Assembly (NCBI GenBank): GCA_037447655.1
Contig: JBBHKE010003093.1
Location: forward strand, 74,216 to 138,215
Direction of reading: 5' to 3'
DNA length: 64,000 nt
DNA from: Zygnema cylindricum
Lineage: Eukaryota > Streptophyta > Zygnematophyceae > Zygnematales > Zygnemataceae
Shown here one piece after another: positions 54,076 to 64,000 of the stretch (positions within the stretch are counted from its first letter, which is position 1; each line of letters opens with the position of its first letter). A program made the translations under genes and the position numbers. The notes beneath the pieces are model-generated. The model was not told the DNA's origin. It did no database searches and saw only the letters and a program-made list of their open reading frames with translations.

Positions 54076-57000
54076 CCCCCTTCCCCCCCTCCCCCCCCCG
54101 CTCTCTCTCGCTATCTCTATATATCTAAAAATTACCTCTGACTCTAGAAGTTAGCTAGATCTACACATGTTGCTCACATTTTTTTTTTTCAATAATGCAA
54201 GAAATGTATCCAATGCATCAATTTGACTTGCATGCTCTTATGTGTAGCTATTTTATTTGCAATAAGGAATGTCTGCTTATTGTATTAATTCTCTCTTTCT
54301 CTCTCTCTCTTCCTTTTCTCTCCCCCTCTCTCTCTCACTTCTCATTTCTCTCGCTTTCGCAGGCATCTTTTGTTGGAGCAATAGCAATTGCTGATCTTGT
54401 AAAGACGACCCTTGGTCCAAAGGGAATGGTGAGTCTCCTACCTTTTCGAATGATTGAGTTTTGAACAATCTGGTTAAATATTGTTTTAGATCATAGTCCA
54501 ATTGTGCAAAAACGATTGAAACCTCTACATGTGGTTATCCCATCTATGCGCATGTCTTACGGTATAATACGTGTATAGTATGGTGTAACCACATATAGTG
54601 TTTCCAATTGTTTTCGCATAAATTTAAACTAAGTTTTCGGCTGTGACTGGACACTGTACTGATGTTGGGTTGTTTGACGTTTTGAGATTTTCTACCGATT
54701 TTCAATGCAGCCAGAATAGAGTTTTCTTGAAGTTATTGTTTTCTTACGCTTCAATATTTATAAACGTTTCACATTTTCGAATGTTCCATTTGTCATTACA
54801 AGATTTTGCAATCATTTACGTGTTTAAATGCTTGGATAAATCTCGCGATGATTATTGAATCTTCACTTCTCAAATGATTGTTGCAATGAATATAGAATCT
54901 TCACATTCTCAAATGTTTTCATATGTTACATTTTAAAAATGTTCCCTTGGTCAGGACAAGATTTTGCAATCTACTGGTCGAGGTCAAAGTATTATGGTTA
55001 CCAATGACGGAGCCACAATTCTTAAATCCCTTCACGTCGACAATCCGGCAGCGAAAGTTCTTATCGGTACAAAACTTTATCTGCCTTTATCATAAAATCT
55101 AGTAATTTCTTTTGGCCCCAGGGTTCGGGTTTGGGTAAACTCTAGTATCGAGTTCTCCTGGGTTTTTAGGGATCGGGTAATTGTTAGCCCAGCAACAATT
55201 ATAAAGCAGTTTGTCACTACAATGAGTGAGGATATTGGCTGGTAACATGTATACATTGCGGATGGTAACTAGTGTGGACCTTCATATTGTATATTATTAA
55301 AATGCTTAATAATATTATAACGTGGTCATTTTGACACCGATTCTCTAGTTATTGATGATCAATAATCGTGATACAAGGATACCAATATGATAGATGTACA
55401 GTTTGTACAGGCAGTACATGTCGTACATCCCGTTTGTTCTGTACATTGCATGCGTTCTGCAATTTCCTTACATTTTGTACAATTAAATTAACTTAATAAA
55501 AAAAAAAAATAAAAAAAAATATCGGCAATTATCGTGGTATTCGCATTCATTGGCAAAGCTGATATGTATCGAGTTTTGAACTCCCCAATTTCATGATATA
55601 CCAAAAATGCACTATGTCGTTCTCGATGTTAATTAATATGCAACACTATGATTTATACAGTTTGCTTGAAAACCCCTCTTCTACACCATCTTAAATTTAT
55701 GTAGTCCAGACTATGTGCGGCTCTAGGAGGCGTGGGTGTAGATATGCACGTCTACGAAACCTCCAATATGAGGAAGTTGTTCTATTAAATGTTTTAATAT
55801 CTGATATGAAGAAGCTGTACTATTGAGTGTTTTAATATCCGATACAAAAAAGCTGTACTATTGAATGTTTTATTCTCCAATATGACGAAGACGGACCATT
55901 GAATGTTTTAATATCCAATACGAAGAAGCTGTACTATTGAGTGTATTAATATCAATACGGAAAGGCTGTACTGTTGAATGTTTTTTTGCAGATATATCCA
56001 AGGTCCAAGATGACGAAGTTGGGGATGGAACTACTTCCGTTGTTGTACTTGCTGGTGAATTGCTGAGACAGGCTGAGAAGTTGACAGATTCAAAGATCCA
56101 TCCCATGACAATAATTGCAGGTAAAATTCAATTTACTGTATAGTTTAGTGAAGTACAATTTCGTGAAATATAATTTTTGAGGTAGACCTACATCTGGTCT
56201 ATTAGTTTTTATTATTCCACCACTTTTTGCACTCGTAGTATAAACATAATGGTGAAAAATGCACGAGGTTAACTGGAAGGATTTTTCTCATATTACTTTT
56301 TTGTACGAATTCTTTCTGTGGTAGATAATCGATATCTGTTTTTGATTTTTTTACCACAGGGCACATGTAAATCTTTTGAAAGTTGTTTTAGGTCGTGTTT
56401 GTGTAGTTTTTGGGGAAGCGCGGTTCGTTTTAAACAACTCTCACAATAGGGTATGTTAGTATCATTGTTTTATCACCAGTCTATCTAAGCACCATTAAAA
56501 TTGTGTCGTCAAGGGTTTTTTTCTCTCCCTCTATCTCTTTGGAAATGCTTATTTTTTAAAACTGGTAGTTGTCTGTGCTTTTTTTTTTGTCTAAGAAGAA
56601 GGATTGTCTATGTTTTGTTTTTCCTTTTTGAATTAGGGTACCGTCTCGCTGTGGATTGTGCCCGTTCGAGTCTTGAAGCAAAAACTCGCAACAATAAGGC
56701 AGATCCTGGTGAGTTTTATTAAAACTACTATTCTTGGGAGTTTCTTTCTCTCTTTCTCTCTTTCTCTCGCTCTCTCTCTGTGTGTGCCTTTGCGGAAGTT
56801 GCATCTCTGCGACTCTTTTTTTTCCCTTTATCTGTTTTCTTTTTTTTTGTCTTTTTCGGACATTGGAGTTGTCGTGCCATGTTAAACGCAACCTTAGGGC
56901 TGTTGAGTATTTAAGAGCAATCAGATGGGGAAGAAAGGATAAAAATTGAAGTTCATGTTTAAAAATTGCGTTTGCTTTTTTTTTTTTAACCGGTTATCCA

Positions 57001-60000
57001 AATTTACTGGGCCAATTTCGACTGTTTTCTGCACGTGATGATGAAGTCCTTTCCTTTTTTCCTTAACTGTTTTTCACAAATCTTTCACTGAACCTGGGTT
57101 CATTTGCCATCAGTATTAGTAATTATTTCACATAAAAACGGATACAAACCTGTGTAATATGCTAGTTTCCAAGGCTCAATAAGGATTCAGTAAGGTCATA
57201 ATCCATCCTATTTTAAGGCAGAAAATGACAAAAGCCTTTTCGGCGTTGCCGCCTTTTATTATGTTTTAAAATAATTTTTTGTCACAGTTTTAATGTTTTG
57301 ATATCATTTCTGGTGACAATTTTTATGTTCTAATGTCATTTCTGGTTACAAATACCACCTGGTTACAAATTTTATGTTCTAATATCATTTCTGATTACAA
57401 TGTTTAGGTTTATATTTTAATATCATCTGGTCAAAAGTTTTAAGTTTTGATACATTTCCGGTTACAATTCCTGTCCATTTAAGAAGTCTCCTCCGTTTGC
57501 CATTACTTTGAGCTTTCTTCACAAGTCAACATTTTGCTGCTAATGCCGTCCTACGGCTCAAGGTCAGCCCTTGATTTCCACCTTTTGCTTAGAACTTCAT
57601 TCCATTTTCCTACTCCTCTCCCTCTCCCCTCCCCTCCCCCTCCCTCCCCTCCTCCTCCTCCAACCTCCTCCCTCCCTCCCTCCTCCCCACCACCTCCCTC
57701 CTCCCTCCACCACCGCCCCACCTCCCACCCACCCACCACCCTCCACCTCCCCCTCCCCCCTCCTCCCTCCCTCCCTCCTCCCTCCTCCTCCTCCCTCCTC
57801 CCTCCTCCCCTCCTCTTCCCTCTTTATGATTATCTTTTCATTTTGTTAGTGCAATGTTTTTTTTTGCAGGGTAGCACGAACTTGGAAGCGATACATATCA
57901 TTAAGAAAGCAGGAGGATCTCTCAAGGATTCATATCTTGATGAAGGGTACGTCAGTAATTTTTTTACTTTCTTTTTTGATTTTTATTCCTTTTTTTTTGT
58001 TTTCAAGACAAAGGGTGTTTTTTTCATACACCAGACAATAGCAAAGAAAAATTGCTTGAGACTGCTTAGGGTGTTTGGAAATGATGAACTGCCGAAAAAA
58101 TTAGTCAGGTTTAGGGTTTTCTATGTTTTTTCTAGGGTTTTTCTACTGTTATTTTAGGGTTTTGTCATATTCTGCATATGTAGAATGATTGCTTGTGGTT
58201 CATAGGGACTAATTTCTTTGTATCTTGACTAACAAAAACTAGAAGATTTTTTCATCAAAGGTATGCTGTATAGAGTTTTTTCTTGCTGTAATCTATCAGT
58301 TCTGTATGGGTCATTCTGAGGAGATATCCCTTCTCCTTTCCTCCTGTATGTGCTAAAGCAATAGTGACTAGTGAATCTGAGATTTAAGTTATTTTCTGAA
58401 ATTGTGAGTTTTTGAGCTAAAAAACCTGTATTTGTTTTCAGGTTTATTTTGGGCCTCTGATTAAAAAAAACTTGTACTTTTTTTTCTTTTTCAGGTTTAT
58501 TCTGGACAAAAGGATTGGTGTAGGACAGCCTAAGCGCATACAAAATGCTAAAATTTTGGTGGCAAATACTGCCATGGATACAGACAAAATAAAGATTTAC
58601 GGGGCACGAGTGAGAGTGGACGCGATGTCGAAAGTTGCTGATATTGAAGCCGCAGAGAAGGACAAAATGCGTAAAAAAGTGAAGAAAATTGTCGATCATG
58701 GAATAAATTGTTTTGTAAACCGTCAACTCATCTATAATTTCCCGGAAGAGCTTTTTTCGGACGCCGGAATAATGGCGATTGAGCACGCGGATTTCGATGG
58801 AATCGAAAGGTTAGCGTTAGTGACAGGTGGTGACATTACTTCGACGTTCGATGATCCTTCCGGAGTAAAGCTTGGGGAATGTAAACTAATTGAGGAGATA
58901 ATGATTGGAGAGGATCGTCTTATCCATTTCTCCGGAGTGGCTTTGGGTGAGGCTTGTACCGTGGTTCTTCGTGGAGCAAGGTACTTTCATTTAACCCAAT
59001 GTTTGTGTTATATATATGTTTTTTCTTTTTTGTAATGGAAGAGCATATGAAAGGAACGATTCACAAACCTATGTGCCACCGTTGCAAGGCTGTGACAGAG
59101 GCAAATTATTAATAATTAGGATGTTTAATGCTTTGGATGGGGAAGAGGTAGAGGGTAATTGATCAAGAGTTTCAATAGATCGACGCTGAGCTTGATTTGA
59201 TGTTACTTTTTTCTGTATAAGCTGGTTACAGAAACTTATTTTATTTGCTTGATCAAATCGGTTGCACACTCTTTCGTTGTAGTTATATCGGCTGAAAGGC
59301 GATTTCAAATTTACGATTATAATTCATCCTCATTCCCTAGTTGTTGAACAGGAGAAGGACTATTTTTTATGCCGTCAAATCAGTATGTTATTATAATGTA
59401 ATTGATGTGGTAATATAATGAATATCAAAATACATCTGCAATGGACATCTTCTGTTGGTCATTTTAAGTTCGTTCCCAATCATTTTAATCGATGTAGTCA
59501 ATAACGTAGTCAAAATTTGACATTTATGCAAATCAACAGTTCACTGTCCTCTTAATTGTACATTTTTAATCAACACCTTATTTAGAATGTCATTAATAAA
59601 CAGTATATGTAGTTAAAATATAATCAGCAATATAGTCAATTCTATGAGATATATGCAACGAACTCATGCTGTATCTCATATTTGTTAGTGGTTTTTTGAC
59701 TTGTCTTCTATAAAGATCCCAAGTAAAAAATGTAACCAATATTGTAGTCAACACCATGATGTATGCAACCGAACAATACCATCTCTTATTTGTTATTAAG
59801 TCAGTTTTTTTATCGATCTCATAGCTCTCCTTCCCTTCTGTGTTTTTTCCCATGTATTAGATGAAGCCGAAGGTCGTTCTCAATGTCCCTTGTTGAGACA
59901 CTTCATAACTGTCCTTTTCTTTTCTACACTTTACTTTTGCTGTTTTTTGGGGAATTCCCATTTCTTAATGAAGACGAAGGCCATTACTCAATGCCCATTG

Positions 60001-60580
60001 TTGGGACATCTCATCACTGTCCTTTTACTTTTCGTCACTTTACGTTTGCTTTTTATTTGAGCAGTTCCTATGTATCAGAGGAAGCTGAAGGTCATGAGAC
60101 AACTTACAACTTTTTTTTTCTTTAATTTTACTGCTTTTTGGCCAGTTCTCATGTCTTAATCAAGCCGAAGGTCGGTACTCAATGTCCTTCGCTGAAACTT
60201 CTCATGACTCTCCTTTTCTTTTCTTTTCTTCTCTTCTCTTTATTTTTGCTCTTTTTTTCCGCAGTTCCCATGTATTAGATGAAGCCGAAAGGTCCCTCCA
60301 CGATGCCCTTTGTGTCTTATCTCAAACAGTACAAGATAGTAGAGTGGTGTGGGGAGGAGGGTGGCCCGAAATGATGATGGCGAGTCATGTCGATGAGCTA
60401 GCCCGGAAGACACCTGGCAAAAGATCATTGGCTGTCGAGGCGTTTTCCTCGGCTTTAAGAGCGATTCCCACAATTATTTCGGATAATGCTGGTTTAGATA
60501 GTGCGGATATAGTTTCTCAACTGAGGGCGGCCCATTCGGAGGAGGGATCGAGGGCGGGAATCGACGTGATCACAGGAGCG
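53265..60580 (+). CDS. CCT2: CCT chaperonin (TCP-1 ring complex) subunit beta, one exon damaged, 3' end not found
   Basis: CCT folds actin, tubulin and other proteins in the cytosol. Exons are 53265-53273, 53802-53855, 54363-54428, 54955-55066, 55992-56120, 56637-56708, a damaged exon ending 57562, 57870-57946, 58495-58980 and 60265-60580, all GT-AG and in phase except around the damaged one. Signatures are [43 protein letters not shown] (ATP hydrolysis), [75 protein letters not shown] and [20 protein letters not shown], all typical of the beta subunit. About 45 C-terminal residues (after DVITGA) have no exon in the remaining 3.4 kb. They may lie beyond the window, or be lost. Given the exon near 57484 this copy could be a young pseudogene or contain sequencing indels. 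Confidence 0.88.
54013..54105 (+). repeat. CT microsatellite plus C-rich run in CCT2 intron 2
   Basis: About 30 CT dinucleotides followed by C-rich sequence. A second CT-rich run (54288-54360) continues up to the acceptor of exon 3 and serves as its polypyrimidine tract. Confidence 0.85.
55765..55985 (+). repeat. ~45-bp tandem array before exon 5 of CCT2
   Basis: Five degenerate units of AAGAAGCTGTACTATTGA + GTGTTTTAATATCCGATAC, the last grading into the T-run and CAG acceptor at 55991. Confidence 0.85.
57283..57472 (+). repeat. ~35-bp tandem array before the damaged CCT2 exon
   Basis: About six units of TTTTATGTTCTAATATCATT + TCTGGTTACAA, ending about 10 bp before the remnant exon at 57484. 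Confidence 0.75.
57484..57562 (+). pseudogene. damaged CCT2 exon 7
   Basis: The 3' part (57526-57562) reads [12 protein letters not shown] with a correct donor (AAG|GTCAG), matching the conserved DKEHF-AVLRLK region of CCT beta. The 42 bases before it resemble the coding sequence for DLLRIA-TTLSS-LSQ, but only if the frame is changed several times. No other open stretch in the 1.1-kb interval encodes this conserved ~30-residue segment. An acceptor-like CTTTCTTCACAAG just before 57526 could produce a short exon, but then the preceding residues would be missing. Confidence 0.55.
57600..57830 (+). repeat. polypyrimidine (CCTCC)n tract in CCT2 intron 7
   Basis: About 230 bp of C/T with rare A, immediately upstream of the T-rich acceptor of exon 8 (57870). 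Pro/Ser-rich frames across it are artefacts. Confidence 0.85.
59847..60264 (+). repeat. four decayed copies of the intron 9 end plus exon 10 start of CCT2
   Basis: Units starting at 59847, 59955, 60065 and 60146 each resemble the true junction at 60265. Each has a T-rich stretch, sometimes CAG or CCAG, then TTCCCATGT-TTA-ATGAAG-CGAAGGTC. Spacings are 108, 110, 81 and 119 bp. The true exon reads TTCCCATGTATTAGATGAAG. Only the last copy keeps an open frame. Confidence 0.85.
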
Positions 60581-60725
60581 GTAAGTTGGGAAAGGAGGGA
60601 GAGGGGGTGGAATCGAGGGCAGGAATCGATGTGGTCACAGGAGCGTTAAGTTGGGAAAGGAGGGGGAGGGGGAGGGGGAGGGGGAAGGGAGTAGGGGGAG
60701 GAGGAGGAACAGGTGCGGTAAGATA
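60547..60725 (+). repeat. tandem copies of the CCT2 exon 10 end and its donor
   Basis: A 65-bp unit from GGCGGGAATCGACGTGATCA through GGAGCG|GTAAGTTGGG is repeated at 60612, where the donor has become GCGTTAAG. A third short remnant (ACAGGTGCGGTAAG, 60709-60722) follows a (GGGGGA)n run. Confidence 0.85.
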
Positions 60726-61740
60726 AATGGAGGTTTTTCCAGGAAATGGAATAATGAATAAAGGACGGAAGGAGAGTCGATCGGAAAAGAAGGAGGAATG
60801 TAATGTGATCGAGGATCCGATCCGATCTTTGGTAGACTGTTTACTTTGTTTTACAAAAACAGTACGGTACGGAACGGTTTTGCGGTTAACTGTGGATTCC
60901 GTATTCGTGGCGGTGTTCTATGGTACCGTTGAAATTGGAGGTTTTGTGGAGTTTTTGAACCACGAGTGGTTAACAGTAGGGAAATAACGGCTATGTTTTT
61001 GCCTTTTGATTGGCGACCGAAATTTTTTTCTTCTCGTGTTTTAACTGTCTTCTTTTGCATTTTTTTGGTACTGTCCCGCTTTTGGTGGACAGTTGATGAA
61101 CTGTGTGAATGTATTGTTTTCTTGATTAATTGTACTTTTTAATGGTGTGTACTTTAGCTGTACCGTCAGTTCCCGGTATGGCGTATCAAGCAGGGTGCTG
61201 GTCGTCGCTTGGTACGACGGTACGATAGATTTTGGTGATATATTGGACAATTGCAGTACAAATCATCCTTTTTTTTGTAATCCTGACCGTCGGGTGTTCC
61301 ATAACTCTCGTGGCCAAAACGCTCTTGTTTCGTGCCTACCGATCTCAAGGGTATTGGCTTCATTAATTTTTTTTTGTCCAAAAAGACGCAGGATTGTATG
61401 GGAATGAAAGGGATTGTAAACAAGGAGCTAAAAGATCATGTAAATCTTATGTAAATACAGTCATCTTTAAGTTTAAAAAAAAGAGTTTTTAAACCTGACA
61501 TAAAAGTTTTTACTTTTATGTACATCTTTAATGGAAATCGTGTCAAAACTGTGAACTAGAAACTAGGTGTGAGTGGGTTGGTCAGGCATTGATCCGTAAA
61601 CATGGAGAAATTAATAAAAAATAAAAGATGCACACTGTCATTGAAGACTGAATAAATTTGCGCTTCTGGCCTTCAGAACTTGGTTAAAACGGGTATAACA
61701 AAACCATGGTATCTAGATGAAAGTTGGGTATGGAGAACTG

Positions 61741-62058
61741 CACAGGTCGTTGCTATAAGTGTTAATGTAATGATAATGTGAAATTAAAAAAAAAGGGGGG
61801 CCGCCTATATCAAAAAGCGCGATAGTAAACCTTCTGAGTCCGTGGGAACAAAAGGAGGTAGCAATGTGAAATTAGAATGTGTAATACTAATTTAGTGCAA
61901 GGAGGCGTGGCAGATCGTAGTCATGTCCTCTAAATAGCGTTTAGGTCGTTATTGTTTTTTTTTCTTTTTTAATTAGTGTTGTTAATTCCATTTGTAATTT
62001 TCAGCCAGAAAAGTAGTGATCGAATAAGTGCAATTAACTCTAATGACGATGGGCATTG
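61741..62058. mobile_element. probable MITE, CAATGCCCATC family
   Basis: The right end on the other strand is CAATGCCCATCGTCATTAGA, flanked by TA. The left end CACAGGTCGTTGCTATAAGT is a weaker match. The interior includes GGAGGCGTGGCAGATCGTAG, similar to the interior of the 52700 copy. Confidence 0.45.
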
Positions 62059-62205
62059 TAGTATATATCTTGTTGGAGTTGCTGAATATTGAATTTTTTG
62101 TTGTTTTTTTACACGTTCAGATTGTAATGAATGTCAGTGTCTTTATTAAAAAAGCGCAATGGTAAACCATATTGAGTCCATGGAAAAAAAAATGGGCGGC
62201 AATGC
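61806..62205 (+). repeat. ~60-bp segment present twice, 341 bp apart
   Basis: AAAAAGCGCGATAGTAAACC ... GAGTCCGTGGGAACAAAAGG (from about 61814) recurs as AAAAAGCGCAATGGTAAACC ... GAGTCCATGGAAAAAAAAAT (from about 62152). One copy is inside the probable MITE, the other outside. Confidence 0.65.
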
Positions 62206-62587
62206 CAAAACTGAAAAACTACATGTGGAGTGAAGCAGGCAAAAAGGACAAGGAAATCAAAAGAAACGAACACACTAAAAAACGGCACGTAAAACAAAGA
62301 CACTCAAAGAGGCAACAAGCACTAAAATTAGGACACAACAGTACTTAAATCAACATTACCTAAACGAACCTCAACACCTCTAAAGATTTGTGATAATTAA
62401 CTTCGCAAGTCCCCAAAACCCGGGGGAGGACCTTGAGGGAGTTCGGAGACACACCGACCATCCATAGTTGCAATAGCCGATCGAAGGAGAGAAGCTCGCA
62501 CCAAGAAAAAAAAAGAAAAGAACGAAAACAAATTGGAAAGGGAAGCCTTCTGCAGTGTTCTTTGTTTTGTTCTGTGTGTTTCTGCTA

Positions 62588-62767
62588 CCATAGATAAACG
62601 TTGACGATGAAAAGAACTGAGGACCAAAAAAGAAGGAAGAACAGGAGCAGGTGCTTTCTCGGCTCCCTGTCGCTCGATCGAGCGTCGACCACAAAGTACG
62701 AAAAAACTCGTCCGAAGCAACACAAGCAACCAAATATCGCGACCGCCATCGGAATAAAGTCATCCAT
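62588..62767 (-). CDS. small hydrophobic ORF, uncertain
   Basis: A 59-residue minus-strand ORF begins MDDFIPMAVAIFGCLCCFGR and could form two membrane segments separated by a charged DARSSDREPRK loop. Base composition is higher in GC than the flanks. No family is recognised, and a downstream frame (ending GPPPGFGDLRS-stop at 62397) might be a further exon. It could equally be chance. Confidence 0.2.
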
Positions 62768-62831
62768 AGTATCTCAGTCTACGTAATCACGCTCCTTTTA
62801 AGTCGTGTCACGGGCGACCATCCAACATATC

Positions 62832-62993
62832 GAGCCGTTTGACTGACACCGTTTGCTGAGAACATTCGACTGACACCATATGACCGGCAATGTTTGATCA
62901 ACAATGTTTGACCGACATTGTTTGACCGACAACGTTTGACGGAGAACGTTTGACCGGCTCTGTTTGACCAACAACGTTTGACCAACGAACCAG
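62832..62993 (+). repeat. 17-20-bp tandem array (GTTTGACCGACAAC)n
   Basis: About nine units of GTTTGACCGACAATGTTTGA-type sequence with decreasing similarity towards the left end. Confidence 0.85.
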
Positions 62994-63084
62994 AGGTAAG
63001 GTCCGCAAAAACAATATCTCCAAATATGCACCATGCACCATCGAATAGTACAAAAAGTACAATATCAATATTGTGAGGTGACAA

Positions 63085-63193
63085 TCTTGCCTTTCAATCG
63101 CAACCGTCCAGATTCACGACCAAACAAGAGTGCATGGAGAAAAGTTGTTTTGAGTGGCGAAAAAATCAATAACAGTAATAGCGATATAGTGTA
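63085..63193. mobile_element. truncated MITE, CACCGTGAATCG family (right half)
   Basis: CTTTCAATCGCAACCGTCCA, GGAGAAAAGTTGTTTTGAGT and GGCGAAAAAATCAA match the right half of the 41995 copy. The terminal repeat is worn (AATAGCGATATAGTGTAG). Confidence 0.6.
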
Positions 63194-64000
63194 GGTCAAA
63201 ACTAACTCGAATAGTTTCAAGAAATTAATGTGCATAATATATATTTTTGGAACTATAAAGCAAACCATTCTACCTTTATAACATTTTTGTAAATAAAATG
63301 ATCATAAACTTTATTAAAAAACGCAAGACAATAAAGCGTTTTTGAGTACACAGCAAAAAAAGGAAAAAAAAAGGGGAAAAAAAAAGGAAAAACGAAAGTG
63401 AAAACTGCCACACAAGATCGACAAACAGAATAAAATAAAATAAACGAGGATTGTCGACTTTTTAATGCTTGCAAAAAAAAATAAAAAAAAAAAAAAATAA
63501 AAAAAAAACAAAATGATTGACAATCTGACAATAAAAAAAACAGAACATTTGTCACCGAGGGTCAAAACTGGACTGTACAAGTGTACTTTTAATTAACGGT
63601 AGTACTTTTTTTTTTTTTGCAATTTTGGTAACCCTAGTCCTAAAAATTCCAAGCACATTTTTTATTTTGACCGTCATTTCAGTTAAAAACAAATCATTAA
63701 TGTTTTGTCTTTTAGGGAAATGACAAAGGGGATTTGGAGCACTTTTCATAATCTAGTTCTTTTATCTCTTTTACTATTCATACAAAAAAGATTAAAAGGG
63801 TTTTTTTTTTCATTCAAAATTTTCAAAAATTTAACTTGAAAAACTCTTCCAAAAACTGTATTAGTAAAAAATGTTCCAAAAACTCCATTTTAGGACTTTT
63901 ATTCGAAAAAAAAAATAAAAAAAAAATGGAACAAAAACAAAGAGATATACAAATCTTTCCATTTGTTGTCACAATCCGGACCACAACAGACGAAAAAAAA

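Larger units (their letters stand above)
60741..64000. other. CCT2 last intron or 3' intergenic region, repeat-rich
   Basis: No exon encoding the CCT2 C-terminus was found. Recognisable items (MITE, duplicated segments, tandem array, a small ORF) are listed separately. The last ~700 bp are A/T-rich with long A runs. Confidence 0.5.

Noticed and set aside
57534-58157. 207-codon Pro-rich frame
   Set aside because: It runs through the (CCTCC)n tract of a CCT2 intron and then intron sequence; it overlaps a true CCT2 exon in a different frame.

Overview
This window is nuclear DNA of a photosynthetic eukaryote of the green lineage, probably a streptophyte (charophyte alga or early land plant). The reasons are a plastid-type beta-ketoacyl-ACP synthase III with a long N-terminal extension, a plant-like RING/SNF2 helicase, a plant-like CCT beta subunit, a U2 snRNA gene with a plant-style upstream element, and GT-AG introns in every protein gene. 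The species cannot be fixed from the sequence alone.

Layout. At 1.4-2.7 kb (+) a four-exon gene encodes a small LEA-like protein with a mitochondrial-type N-terminus. At 3.7-14.5 kb (-), convergent with it, lies a complete SNF2 helicase with an embedded RING finger. From 14.5 to 23.3 kb is transposon debris: short TIR elements, two elements of about 690-770 bp, an OTU-protease-like remnant and small tandem repeats. At 23.3-31.1 kb (+) is a nine-exon KAS III gene whose Cys/His/Asn triad is intact. At 32.8-35.7 kb (-) is a gapped gene for a membrane-anchored methyltransferase-like protein. A U2 snRNA gene sits at 38.2 kb (+). From 38.4 to 44.2 kb are AT-rich spacer and nested transposons, and from 44.2 to 51.7 kb a CT tract, a palindromic satellite and a decayed DDE transposase gene with a second ORF inside its first intron. 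From 53.3 to 60.6 kb (+) is most of a CCT2 gene, with one damaged exon and no visible last exon. The rest is repeats.

The housekeeping genes act in unrelated processes (chromatin, plastid fatty-acid initiation, cytosolic protein folding, splicing). The most striking structural theme is shared by KAS III and CCT2: most of their introns carry degenerate tandem repeats directly upstream of the 3' splice site. In two introns the repeated unit includes the start of the downstream exon. The SNF2 gene does not show this. A second theme is a set of short transposons with GGGT...ACCC termini, TWA target duplications and an internal long palindrome; one of them is inserted inside a second, TA-flanked MITE.
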